Assembly (NCBI RefSeq): GCF_013184775.1
Contig: NZ_JAATVV010000010.1
Span: 1 to 64,000 of the forward strand
Direction: 5' to 3'
DNA: 64,000 bases
Source: Martelella sp. HB161492
GTDB lineage: Bacteria; Pseudomonadota; Alphaproteobacteria; Rhizobiales; Rhizobiaceae
How positions within the stretch are numbered: position 1 is the stretch's first letter; every line of letters begins with the position of its first letter. A program made the translations under genes and the position numbers. Shown here piece after piece: positions 7,853-17,223 of this stretch. Under the pieces are notes generated by a model. That model was not told the DNA's origin and did no database searches. It saw only the letters and a program-made list of their open reading frames with translations.

Positions 7853-10800
7853 ATGACCGAAGATAAGGGCACAGGCCTTTTCACGATTCCGCCCGGCGCG
7901 CCCTTTCTCGCCACCCTTGCCAAAGCCCTTCTTGCCGGCCGGCTTGCGCCCGGCTTTTCCTATCAGCCTGACAATCCGCTCAGCCTTGCCGATGTGGTGA
8001 TCTTTCTGCCCACACGGCGTGCCGCCCGTGTTCTGCGCGCCGAATTTGCGCAGCTGCTGGGCGGCGGCACCGCCATTCTGCCGCAGATCCGTCCGCTCGG
8101 CGAAACCGATGAGGACGAGGCGCTTCTTGCCGAAGTGCCGGGCGCGATTGCCGACAGCATGGAGCCCATTGCACCCGTCGAACGCCTGCTTGAGCTTGCC
8201 GGCCTCATCCTGCCCTGGCGCAACCGTCTGTCGGAGGCGCTTGCCGGCCTGCATGGCGGCTCGCCGCTGATTGCGCCGGCAAGTCCGGCTGACGCCGTCT
8301 GGCTCGCCCGCGATCTTGCCGAACTGATCGATGCCATGGAAACCGAGGGCGTCGACTGGGCGCAGCTGAACACACTGAATGGCGAAGACTATGCAATCTG
8401 GTGGCAGCTGACCGCTGAATTCCTCAATATCGCCGCCCTTTACTGGCCCGAACGGCTGGATGAGCTGGGCCGGGCTTCCGCCGTCATGCACCGAAACCGG
8501 CTGCTTGCTGCCGAGGCTCTGAGACTGTCTTCCCTTTCCGGCACTGCGCCGGTCATCATTGCCGGCTCGACCGGTTCGGTTCCGGCAATTGCCGATCTGA
8601 TTGCCGCCGTCGCCAGCCTGCCACAGGGTGTCGTGGTGCTGCCGGGCCTTGATCTCGCCATGGAAGATGACGCCTTTTCCGCACTGACGGCACCGGATGC
8701 CGATCTGTCGCAGCCCGAGCCCTCAAACCGCGCCCATCCGCAATATGAAATGGCGCGGCTGATCGAACGGCTCGGCGAAACACGCGCCGCCTTCACAAGC
8801 CTCGGGCAGGCCACGCCCGAGATTGCCGATCGCAACGCGATATTGGCGGAAGCCTTTGCGCCCGCCGAGAGAACGGATGGCTGGGGTGCTGCACGCCTCC
8901 GTTTTGACGCTGCTGCCCTCGATGCCGCCTTTGCCGATACAAGCCTGATCGAGGCATCGAACGAGCGTGAGGAGGCCCTGTCTATTGCCATCGCACTCCG
9001 CCTCGCACTCGATGAGCCGCGGGCCGATGGCAGACTCGCAATTTCAGCACTGATCACCCCGGACCGCGCATTGGCGCGCCGTGTGACCGCCGAATTGAAG
9101 CGCTTTGCCATCGATGCCGATGATTCCGCCGGTACGCCGCTGTTGCAGACCCTGCAGGGCACGCTGATGGTGCTGATGCTGGAGACGGCGCTGAAGCCCG
9201 GCGATCCGGCGGTTCTGGCAGCGCTCATCAAGCACCCGCTCGCCCGTTTCGGCCTCTCGGCCCGCGATATGCGGCTTTCAGGCGCGGCACTGGAGCTGAT
9301 CGCCCTGCGCGGCGGCACGCGGATGATCGATCCGGGCCAGCTTGAAACCATCATCGCCGAGGCGCTGGAGAAAGAGCAGGACCAGCGCCACATACCGCGC
9401 TTCCGCTCTGCCCTGCCCAAACAGGCACCGGAAAAGGCACTCGACCTTGGCCGGCGGATCCAGGAAGCCCTTGTGCCGCTCTGCGAAATGCTGGTGGCGC
9501 GCGGACCGGATGCAGCGCCGATGACCGAGACGATTGCCGTCTCCGCCTGGGCGGAACGCACCGGCCGCGCGCTCGAGGCCGTTGCCCTTTCCGCCGATGG
9601 CGATCTCTCCGCGCTCTGGGGTGGCGAGGCCGGTGAACGGCTTTCCACCATGCTGTCGGAATGCATGGCCTCGAAAACGCCGATGGAAGCTGACGGGCCG
9701 CAATGGATCGATATTGCCGCTGCCCTGATCGCCTCCGATGCGGTCAAGCCGCGCTCGATGGGCAATCCGCGCGTTTTCATTTTCGGCGCGGTGGAAGCCC
9801 GGTTGCAGGAGGCGGATACGATTGTCATCGGCGGCATGAATGAGGGCGTCTGGCCGACCCAGCCGAAGAACAATCCCTTTCTGTCACGCGGTATGAAGGC
9901 CGAGATCGGCCTGGAACCGCCGGAAAAGCGCATCGGCCAGCTGGCCCATGATTTCACCATGGCCGCCGGCACGAAAAGGCTGATTTTCACCCGCGCGCTG
10001 CGCCAGGGCTCTGCCCCGACCGTTGCCAGCCGCTGGCTGCAGCGGCTCGGCGCCTTTGCCGGTGCGGATCTGATCGAAAAACTGGCCGAACGGGGTGCGC
10101 TTTATCGCCATTATGCCGCCGAGCTGGACCGCAAGGAGCGCCAGCGGCCTGCGCCGCGGCCTGAACCGAAACCTCCGGCGGAATTCCAGCCGGAACGCTA
10201 TTCCTTCTCCGAGATCGGCAGGCTGCGGCGTGACCCCTATGCGATCTATGCTGCCAAGGTGCTGAAGCTCGACCCGCTTTTACCCTTCAATGCCGATCCC
10301 GGCATGGCCGAACGCGGCACGCTCTACCACGCCATGGCCGAGCAGTTTCTGAAATCGGGCGCCGATCCGAAAAGCGAGGCGGGCAGGGCTGCCATGACGG
10401 AGATCGTCAACCAGCTTCTGATGGAAGCGGAACTGCCGCCGCATCTAGCGGTGAGCTGGGAGCCGCGCATCCGCAGCGTCGCCGAGGCGCTTCTGACCTT
10501 CGAGGCTGACCGGCAGGCCCGCCTTGCCATCGACAGGACCATGACGGAAGCAGGTGCGGGTTTCGATATCCCGCTCGCCGGGGTGCGGCTGACCGGCATT
10601 GCCGACCGGATCGACCTGCTGAGCGATGGCAGTGCGGAAATCATCGACTACAAGACCGGCCTTTCCCCTTCCGTCAACGAAGCGCGGGCGCTTCTGGAAC
10701 CGCAATTGCCGCTGGAAGCCGCCGCCCTTGCCGCCGGCGCGTTCCGCGACCTGCCGGCGACGACGACGGCGAGCCTGAAATATGTCCGGCTGCGCCCCGG

Positions 10801-11053
10801 TCGCCGCTTTGATGTCGACCAGCTGGAAAAACCGGCGACCAAAACCGAAGATGCAATCACCGCCATGACGCTGGCCGAAGATGCGCTGAAGCAGTTCTCG
10901 CGCTTCATCACGCTGCTGAAGACGAATGAGAAGCCCTTCACATCCCGGCTGATCCCAGCGCGCCAGCGCGACTTCGGCGGGGAATATGACCACCTCGCCC
11001 GGGTGGCGGAATGGATGACGGCAGAAGACGAGGAGGGCGGCAATGGCGAATGA
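7853..11053 (+). CDS. addB: Double-strand break repair protein AddB
   Basis: A 1066-residue alphaproteobacterial AddB, the partner of AddA in the helicase-nuclease that processes broken DNA ends for RecA loading. The N-terminus is a degenerate helicase-like domain (FLPTRRAARVLRAEF). The C-terminus carries a RecB-family nuclease site with Asp932 and Lys934 in EIIDYKTG. The start at 7853 is preceded by AGGAGGGG; the 25 residues further upstream are not family-like. The last 11 bases overlap addA, so the two subunits are probably translationally coupled. Confidence 0.95.
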   Translation: MTEDKGTGLFTIPPGAPFLATLAKALLAGRLAPGFSYQPDNPLSLADVVIFLPTRRAARVLRAEFAQLLGGGTAILPQIRPLGETDEDEALLAEVPGAIADSMEPIAPVERLLELAGLILPWRNRLSEALAGLHGGSPLIAPASPADAVWLARDLAELIDAMETEGVDWAQLNTLNGEDYAIWWQLTAEFLNIAALYWPERLDELGRASAVMHRNRLLAAEALRLSSLSGTAPVIIAGSTGSVPAIADLIAAVASLPQGVVVLPGLDLAMEDDAFSALTAPDADLSQPEPSNRAHPQYEMARLIERLGETRAAFTSLGQATPEIADRNAILAEAFAPAERTDGWGAARLRFDAAALDAAFADTSLIEASNEREEALSIAIALRLALDEPRADGRLAISALITPDRALARRVTAELKRFAIDADDSAGTPLLQTLQGTLMVLMLETALKPGDPAVLAALIKHPLARFGLSARDMRLSGAALELIALRGGTRMIDPGQLETIIAEALEKEQDQRHIPRFRSALPKQAPEKALDLGRRIQEALVPLCEMLVARGPDAAPMTETIAVSAWAERTGRALEAVALSADGDLSALWGGEAGERLSTMLSECMASKTPMEADGPQWIDIAAALIASDAVKPRSMGNPRVFIFGAVEARLQEADTIVIGGMNEGVWPTQPKNNPFLSRGMKAEIGLEPPEKRIGQLAHDFTMAAGTKRLIFTRALRQGSAPTVASRWLQRLGAFAGADLIEKLAERGALYRHYAAELDRKERQRPAPRPEPKPPAEFQPERYSFSEIGRLRRDPYAIYAAKVLKLDPLLPFNADPGMAERGTLYHAMAEQFLKSGADPKSEAGRAAMTEIVNQLLMEAELPPHLAVSWEPRIRSVAEALLTFEADRQARLAIDRTMTEAGAGFDIPLAGVRLTGIADRIDLLSDGSAEIIDYKTGLSPSVNEARALLEPQLPLEAAALAAGAFRDLPATTTASLKYVRLRPGRRFDVDQLEKPATKTEDAITAMTLAEDALKQFSRFITLLKTNEKPFTSRLIPARQRDFGGEYDHLARVAEWMTAEDEEGGNGE

Positions 11054-14000
11054 TGCCTCTGTGCCGGGGCTCGATGCACCGGCTGAAGACTGGCTGTCCT
11101 GGACCACAGGCCAGCAGCGGCTTGCCTCTGATCCTGCCCGCACGGTCTGGGTTTCGGCCAATGCCGGTTCCGGCAAGACCCATGTGCTGACCCAGCGCGT
11201 CGTCCGCCTGCTTCTGGCCGGTGCCAGACCCTCTGCCATACTCTGCCTCACCTATACCAAGGCGGCGGCCTCTGAAATGTCGAACCGCGTCTTCGCACGA
11301 CTTGCCGAATGGGCAGTGATGCCGGACGACCGGCTGGCGGCCGTGATCGAAGAGATCGAAGGGGCAAGGCCCGATGGCCTGAAGCTTGCCATTGCCCGAA
11401 GGCTGTTCGCCCGCGCACTCGAAACGCCGGGCGGGCTGAAGATCCAGACCATCCATGCCTTTTGCGAGAAGCTGCTGCACCAGTTTCCGCTGGAGGCCAA
11501 TGTCGCCGGCCATTTTGCCGTGCTGGATGACATTGCCGCCGCCACGCTTTTGGAAGATGCGCGCCGCCAACTTTTTTCCGCCGCCGCCAGAGGCGAGGAT
11601 GAAGCGCTGGCCGCAGCCTTTGCCCATGTGCTCGATACCGCCGATGACAGCGGGCTGGAACGGCTGCTCGGCGAGATCGTTTCCGCCCGCCATGCGCTCA
11701 GGCCGTTTTTCATCAGCGCCAGGGCCGCGGCATCCGGGGGAAAGGCCCTGCGCCGGTCGCTCGGCCGCCAATACGGCTTTGGTGAAGACGAAACGGCTGC
11801 AACCATTGCCGCCTCCGCCTGGCCGCTGCCCGATCTTGACGCCGCCGCCATTGCAACGCTGATCGAGATTGCCCGCGCCGATGGCGGCAAGCGTTCCGCC
11901 GATCTGGCAAAGGCCCTGAGCACCATCAGGGCCTGCGACGATGCGGCCACGCGGCTGACGCTGCTGCAGGACGCGCTCTTGACCAAAACCGGTGCGGCAA
12001 AGGCCGAATCGACCCTTGCCTTCAAGTCTCTGCGGGAAACGGCCCCCGATATCGCCGAAGCGCTGATTGCATCGGCGGCTTTCATCGAGCAGCTTTCCGA
12101 CCGGCTCAACAGCTTCACGATCTTCGAAAAGACTGTCTCGGCGCTGGTGATCGCCGAAAAGCTGGATCAGCGCTACGAGGAATTGAAGAAACGGCGCGGC
12201 AAGCTCGATTTCGAGGATCTGATCGCCCGCGCCGCAGCCCTTCTGACCCGCGCCGATTCCAGCCGCTGGATCCACTACAAGCTCGATCAGGGCATTGACC
12301 ATATTCTGGTTGACGAAGCCCAGGACACCGCCCCCTTGCAATGGGATGTGGTGCGCTCGCTGACCGAGGATTTCTTTGCCGGCGAGGGCGCGCGGGCGCA
12401 GACCCGGACCATGTTTGCCGTCGGCGACGAGAAGCAGTCGATCTATTCCTTTCAGGGCGCCCGTCCCGAGCGCTTTGCCGCCGAAGGCCGGGCAACGCAG
12501 ATCCGCGTCAGGCAAAGCAGTGCCGATTTTTCCAGGATCGGCCTGCCGCTGTCCTTCCGTTCGACGTCATCCGTGCTTTCCGCCGTCGATCAGGTGTTCA
12601 AGACGGCTGAAAACCGGCGCGGCCTCTCCGCCGAGGATGAGGCGCCGGTTCATATTTCCAACCGGCTCGGCCATCCGGGCTTAGTGGAAGTGTGGGAAAA
12701 GATCGCTCCGGCCGAGACGGACGAGGACGAGGACTGGACCGCCCCCTTTGACGCAACGCCGGAAAGCGCGCCACCCGCGGTTTTGGCGCGCCGGATCGCC
12801 GCGCGGATCGCCGCGATGATCGGCACCGAAACCATTATCGAGGGTGGCCATGAGCGGACGGTGCGCCCCGGTGACATTCTCGTTCTGGTGAGAAAGCGCG
12901 ATGGCTTCGTCAATGCGCTGACCCGGCTGATGAAGACGCCCTATGACATTCCGGTTGCCGGCGCCGACCGGCTGAAACTCGCCGATCATATCGCGGTGAA
13001 GGACCTGATGGCGCTTGGCCGCTTCGCCATTCTGCCGGAAGACGACCTGTCGCTTGCCGCCATCCTGAAAAGCCCGCTGATCAATCTCGATGAGGACGAT
13101 CTCTTCGCCATCGCCGCCAGACGCACCGCCGGCGAGCATGTCTGGTCAGCGCTGCGACGGCTGTCGGGCGAAGGCGAACAACGCTTCGTCGTCGCCGTTG
13201 AAAGGCTTGAGCGGGCCATCGGCCTTGCCCGCCGCCGTGCCGCCTTTGATTTCTATGCCGATATTCTCGCAAAGGAGGGTGGCCGCCGCGCCTTTCTCGC
13301 CCGGCTTGGCAGCGAGGCAAGCGATATCCTCGATGAATTTCTCAATGTCGCGGCGGCGCATGAGGACAATGGTCTGCCGGGTCTGCAATCCTTTCTCGAT
13401 GTGCTGGATCAGGGCGGGCTCGAGGTCAAGCGTGAACAGGACAAGGGCCGAAACGAGGTTCGGATCATGACGGTGCACGCCTCCAAGGGGCTGGAGGCGC
13501 CGGTGGTCTTTGTGGTCGACAGCGGCGGCAAGGCCTTCGTGCCGGGCCATCTCTCGGGTTTTCGCATGATGGAGGGTGGACTGCCGGTCTGGCATGGCGG
13601 CAAGAAAGGGGCAGATGCCCGGGTGCTCGCCGACCTTGGCCACCGCGAAAGCGAGGCAGAGGAAGAATATCGCCGCCTGCTCTATGTGGCGATGACCCGC
13701 GCAGCCGACAGGCTGATCGTTACCGGCTATCGTGGCAAGCGCGACAATGACGCCTCCTGGCATGCGATGATCGCATCAGCGCTTTCCGCCGATGACAAGG
13801 GCAGGGCAGAGACCGTGACCGTCACCGGCCCGGATGGCGATTACCAGACGCTTCTATGGCGAGAAGCCGTGCGACCGCGCACATTCGACGCTGCGACCGT
13901 CACGGACGGCGAAACAAACAACATGCCGGAACTGCCGGCCCGTCTGCTCGAACCCTTCCGCGATGCCGAACGGCCGATCCCGCCGCTCAGCCCGTCGCGG

Positions 14001-14591
14001 GCGGGGCTGGAGGTGGAAGATCCCGCGCCGATGACGGCCTCACCGCTCTTCTCCGCCGCAAAACCCGGCGACGGGCTTGAGCGTGGCCGGCTGGCCCACC
14101 GGTTGCTGCAGCTGTTGCCGGGCCTTGCCGAAGCCGAGCGCGACGCCGGCTGCCGGCGCTATCTCGAACGTGCCGGCCATATGCTGTCGCCTGAAGCCCG
14201 CGCCCGTCTCGGCGACGATGTGATGGCGCTGCTGAGCGATGAACGACTGGCGCCGGTCTTTGGACCCGACAGCCGGGCAGAGGTCTCCATCACCGGCACC
14301 GTGACGCTGGGACGCGATGCCTTTGCCGTTTCCGGCCGGCTCGACCGGCTGGCGATTGCTGACGACCGGGTGCTGATCGTCGACTACAAGACCAATCGCA
14401 ACCCGCCGCAGGACGCCGCCAGCGTGCCTTTTTCCCACGCCGCGCAGATGGCGGTCTATGCCGAGATCCTGAAACCGCTCTATCCGGGCAAAGCGGTCGA
14501 ATGCCTGCTGGTCTATTCCGAAAACCGCGCCGTCATTGCGCTGAGCCCGGCCATGCTTGATGAAACCCTGGGGGTGCTCTCGACAAAGTGA
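11043..14591 (+). CDS. addA: Double-strand break repair helicase AddA
   Basis: A 1182-residue UvrD/Rep-superfamily helicase with a C-terminal nuclease. Walker A is ANAGSGKTH (Lys45), motif II is VDEAQD (Asp424), motif IV-V is MTVHASKGLEAPVVFVVD, motif VI is YVAMTRAADRLIV, and the nuclease motif is IVDYKTN (Asp1114, Lys1116). It forms the AddAB complex with the upstream, overlapping addB. The length and both catalytic sites are intact. trxA follows after 120 bases that include a short inverted repeat (14670-14686) without a U-tract. Confidence 0.96.
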   Translation: MANDASVPGLDAPAEDWLSWTTGQQRLASDPARTVWVSANAGSGKTHVLTQRVVRLLLAGARPSAILCLTYTKAAASEMSNRVFARLAEWAVMPDDRLAAVIEEIEGARPDGLKLAIARRLFARALETPGGLKIQTIHAFCEKLLHQFPLEANVAGHFAVLDDIAAATLLEDARRQLFSAAARGEDEALAAAFAHVLDTADDSGLERLLGEIVSARHALRPFFISARAAASGGKALRRSLGRQYGFGEDETAATIAASAWPLPDLDAAAIATLIEIARADGGKRSADLAKALSTIRACDDAATRLTLLQDALLTKTGAAKAESTLAFKSLRETAPDIAEALIASAAFIEQLSDRLNSFTIFEKTVSALVIAEKLDQRYEELKKRRGKLDFEDLIARAAALLTRADSSRWIHYKLDQGIDHILVDEAQDTAPLQWDVVRSLTEDFFAGEGARAQTRTMFAVGDEKQSIYSFQGARPERFAAEGRATQIRVRQSSADFSRIGLPLSFRSTSSVLSAVDQVFKTAENRRGLSAEDEAPVHISNRLGHPGLVEVWEKIAPAETDEDEDWTAPFDATPESAPPAVLARRIAARIAAMIGTETIIEGGHERTVRPGDILVLVRKRDGFVNALTRLMKTPYDIPVAGADRLKLADHIAVKDLMALGRFAILPEDDLSLAAILKSPLINLDEDDLFAIAARRTAGEHVWSALRRLSGEGEQRFVVAVERLERAIGLARRRAAFDFYADILAKEGGRRAFLARLGSEASDILDEFLNVAAAHEDNGLPGLQSFLDVLDQGGLEVKREQDKGRNEVRIMTVHASKGLEAPVVFVVDSGGKAFVPGHLSGFRMMEGGLPVWHGGKKGADARVLADLGHRESEAEEEYRRLLYVAMTRAADRLIVTGYRGKRDNDASWHAMIASALSADDKGRAETVTVTGPDGDYQTLLWREAVRPRTFDAATVTDGETNNMPELPARLLEPFRDAERPIPPLSPSRAGLEVEDPAPMTASPLFSAAKPGDGLERGRLAHRLLQLLPGLAEAERDAGCRRYLERAGHMLSPEARARLGDDVMALLSDERLAPVFGPDSRAEVSITGTVTLGRDAFAVSGRLDRLAIADDRVLIVDYKTNRNPPQDAASVPFSHAAQMAVYAEILKPLYPGKAVECLLVYSENRAVIALSPAMLDETLGVLSTK

Positions 14592-14711
14592 TCCCTTGCC
14601 ATTGATTTCCCGGCAGGCCATGCTCACATGAGGCACCAAACCGAATATTGCAGCGACTGCGGTCGCGCGCGGGCCTTAACGGCCCGACAGAAATTGCCAA
14701 GGAGCAATAAG

Positions 14712-15035
14712 ATGGCAACAGTGAAAGTCGACAGCGTCAATTTCGAGGAAGAAGTCCTGAAGTCCGCTGAACCCGTAATCGTCGATTTCTGGGCGGAATG
14801 GTGCGGCCCGTGCCGCATGATCGGCCCGAGCCTTGAGGAAATTGCCGAGGAAATGGGCGGCAAGGTCAAGATCGCCAAGCTCAATGTCGATGACAATCCC
14901 GATCTGGCCGTCAAATACGGCGTCCGCTCGATCCCGATGCTCGCCATGTTCAAGGCTGGCGAAGTCGCGGACGTCAAGGTCGGCGCCGCGCCGAAAACCG
15001 CTCTGTCAAGCTGGATCAACGGCGCCATCGCCTGA
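14712..15035 (+). CDS. trxA: Thioredoxin
   Basis: A 107-residue cytoplasmic thioredoxin with the active site WCGPC (Cys31, Cys34) and the conserved cis-proline segment SIPM. It reduces protein disulfides using thioredoxin reductase. AAGGAG 7 bases before the ATG at 14712 fixes the start; a 28-residue upstream extension is spurious. The position directly after addBA is common in rhizobia. It is followed by a strong hairpin and a RIME-like repeat. Confidence 0.97.
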   Translation: MATVKVDSVNFEEEVLKSAEPVIVDFWAEWCGPCRMIGPSLEEIAEEMGGKVKIAKLNVDDNPDLAVKYGVRSIPMLAMFKAGEVADVKVGAAPKTALSSWINGAIA

Positions 15036-15061
15036 TCCCTCCAAAATCAGCTGAATGCATC

Positions 15062-15096
15062 AGAGCCCGTGCGGAAACGCGCGGGCTCTCACTTTT
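15062..15096 (+). terminator. trxA terminator (inner copy)
   Basis: A 12-bp stem beginning AGAGCCCG and ending CGGGCTCT (15062-15089) with a GAAA loop, followed by CACTTTTG. A second hairpin with nearly the same stem and loop lies at 15299-15325, on the far side of the repeat element between them. Confidence 0.75.
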
Positions 15097-15298
15097 GATA
15101 AACCTACCTGCACGTTCAGACGTCATGCCTGTGCATGTCACAGGCATCCAGCCGCGATGCGTCGGCACGGCGAAAAACTCTCTTATTCCAATGCCGTGAA
15201 GAGCCTGGATCCCCGTGGACCAAGCACGGGGATGACGATGGGTGGAGTGGCTGTTCCAGCCCAAACAGGCAATCTGAATGACTTTGTCAGCAATCTGA
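15090..15298. repeat. RIME-like palindromic intergenic element, copy A
   Basis: One of four related elements. The left arm hairpin ATGCCTGTG/CACAGGCAT is at 15125-15147. The right arm hairpin ATCCCCGTG/CACGGGGAT is at 15209-15233. The two arms are inverted copies of each other. The right end reads GACTTTGTCAGCAATCTG, the inverse of the CAGATTGCTGACAAA end seen in other copies; the left end is degraded. Short reading frames through it (motifs such as MPVTSTGMT) are translated repeat, not genes. It resembles Rhizobium-specific intergenic mosaic elements. Confidence 0.8.
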
Positions 15299-15325
15299 CC
15301 CAGTGCGGAGACGCGCGGGCTTTTT
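15299..15325 (+). terminator. Terminator at the outer end of repeat copy A
   Basis: A GC-rich stem-loop (CCC-A-GTGCG / CGCGC-GGG, loop GAGA) followed by CTTTTT. It nearly repeats the trxA terminator at 15062-15089, including the segment ACGCGCGGGCT. Confidence 0.75.
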
Positions 15326-15426
15326 CATGTCCGCTCATTTGACTTCGCGCATTCGTCTTACGATCGCTTTTGAATTACACAGACTTGAGATATCGTCACT
15401 TCGCACACCACCACGACCGGTTTTCC

Positions 15427-17223
15427 ATGACAGACAATAGCGCGCTTCTCCGCGCCGATACGCTTGCCGCGTCGGCCCAAGACACCGAACAGCCGAACAG
15501 CCTGAAGGCGATCTTCAGGCCCTATCTTCCGCTGGTTCTGGTGCTGTTTGTCTGCCAGATCGGCCAGGCAGCGGCGATGCTGATGCTGCCGAACCTCTCC
15601 GCCGACGTGATTGACAAGGGCATTCTCGCCGATGATGTGCCGCATATTTTCCGCGTTGGCGGCATCATGCTTGCCGCAGCCTTCATCCAGCTGATCCTCA
15701 GCGCCGCGGGTGTTGCCATCGCCGCTCATATTGCCATGAGCGTCGGCCGCGACATCCGCCGCGCGCTGTTTTTCCGGGTCCAGAGCTTTTCGCTTGCCGA
15801 GCTGAACGGCTTTTCTATTCCCTCGCTGATCACCCGCAACACCAATGATGTGCAGCAGCTGCAGAACATGCTGGTGATGCTTCTGACCATGATCATGATC
15901 GCCCCGATCATCGGTTTCGGTGCGGCGATCATGGCGGTGCGCCAGGATGCCTCGCTGTCGCTGCTGCTGCTGGTCAGTGTTCCGATCCTGATCGTGACGG
16001 TCGGTCTGATCCTCGGCCGCACTTTACCGCTCTTCTCCCGCATGCAGGGCCAGATTGACCGGGTCAATGCCGTGCTGCGCGAACAGATTGACGGATTGCG
16101 GGTGATCCGCGCCTTTGTCCGCGACGAAACCGAGCAGCAGCGCTTTGCCACCGCCAATGATGCGCTGACCGGCACGGCGCTGAAAACCGGACGGCTGATG
16201 GCGCTCAATATGCCAGCCGTCGTCCTGGTGCTGCAGATGACCTCGGTTGCCGTGGTCTGGTTCGGGGCAGGGCGGATCGGCGCTGGCGCCATGCCGGTCG
16301 GCGCGCTGGTGGCGTTCCTGTCCTATATCGTCCAGATCATGATCTCGGTGATGATCGCCTCGATGCTGTTCGCCTTCGCACCACGCGCACTGGTTTCGGC
16401 CCGGCGCATTTCCGCCGTGCTGTCGGTCGAACCGGAAATCCGCGCACCGGCCGTGATCCGCCACCCGTCCGCCGATGCCCCGCTTTCGCTCAGCTTCAAT
16501 GCCGTCGACTTCGGCTATCCGGGTGCCGAACGCAGCGTTCTCAGCGATATTTCCTTCTCGCTCGAACCCGGCGAGACGGTTGGTATTATCGGTTCGACCG
16601 GATCCGGCAAATCGACGCTGATCAACCTGATCCCGCGTCTCTATGATGTCAGCGGCGGCAGCGTGACGATTGGCGGCGTTGATGTGCGCGACCGCGATCC
16701 TGATCTTTTGCGCCACGATATCGGCCTCGTGCCGCAAAAGGCCTTTCTGTTTTCCGGCACCATCGCCTCCAATCTGCGCTTCGGTGCGGCCGAGGCAAGC
16801 GACGAGGACCTCTGGCACGCGCTGGAGATTGCCCAGGCGCGCGACTTTGTCGAAAATCTGCCTGATCGCCTAGATGCACTGGTGGCGCAGGGCGGCGACA
16901 ATTTTTCCGGTGGCCAGCGCCAGCGTCTGACCATTGCCCGCGCTCTTGCCGCCAGGCCGAAAATCTATCTTTTCGACGACAGTTTCTCCGCGCTCGACTA
17001 TGCCACCGACCGGCGGCTGAGAACCGCGCTGGGGCCTGAAACCCGCAATGCGGCAACGCTGATTGTCGGGCAGCGCGTCGCAACACTGCAAAATGCCGAT
17101 CGGATCATTGTTCTCGACAATGGCCACATTGCCGGAATTGGCGGACATGAGGAACTGATGCGCACCACCCCGGCCTATGCCGAGATCGTCGCCTCCCAGA
17201 CACGCCGGGAGGGCGAGGAATGA
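15427..17223 (+). CDS. ABC exporter half-transporter, degenerate-site subunit
   Basis: A 598-residue type I exporter: a six-helix membrane domain (about residues 25-320) then a nucleotide-binding domain. Walker A is GSTGSGKST (Lys395) and the signature is FSGGQ (493-497). Walker B is LFDDS, so the catalytic Glu is replaced by Asp518, and the switch His is replaced by Gln549 (VGQRVAT). These changes mark the non-hydrolytic half of a heterodimeric exporter. The next gene overlaps by 4 bases (ATGA) and is the partner. The substrate is unknown; a multidrug or lipid-like compound is typical. The start at ATG 15427 lacks a clear ribosome site. Confidence 0.9.
   Translation: MTDNSALLRADTLAASAQDTEQPNSLKAIFRPYLPLVLVLFVCQIGQAAAMLMLPNLSADVIDKGILADDVPHIFRVGGIMLAAAFIQLILSAAGVAIAAHIAMSVGRDIRRALFFRVQSFSLAELNGFSIPSLITRNTNDVQQLQNMLVMLLTMIMIAPIIGFGAAIMAVRQDASLSLLLLVSVPILIVTVGLILGRTLPLFSRMQGQIDRVNAVLREQIDGLRVIRAFVRDETEQQRFATANDALTGTALKTGRLMALNMPAVVLVLQMTSVAVVWFGAGRIGAGAMPVGALVAFLSYIVQIMISVMIASMLFAFAPRALVSARRISAVLSVEPEIRAPAVIRHPSADAPLSLSFNAVDFGYPGAERSVLSDISFSLEPGETVGIIGSTGSGKSTLINLIPRLYDVSGGSVTIGGVDVRDRDPDLLRHDIGLVPQKAFLFSGTIASNLRFGAAEASDEDLWHALEIAQARDFVENLPDRLDALVAQGGDNFSGGQRQRLTIARALAARPKIYLFDDSFSALDYATDRRLRTALGPETRNAATLIVGQRVATLQNADRIIVLDNGHIAGIGGHEELMRTTPAYAEIVASQTRREGEE

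Noticed and set aside
15016-15264. Short open frames with motifs such as MPVTSTGMT (here, and at 47614-47973 and 55571-55879)
   Set aside because: These are translations of the RIME-like repeats. The same peptide words recur at every copy and no ribosome sites precede them.
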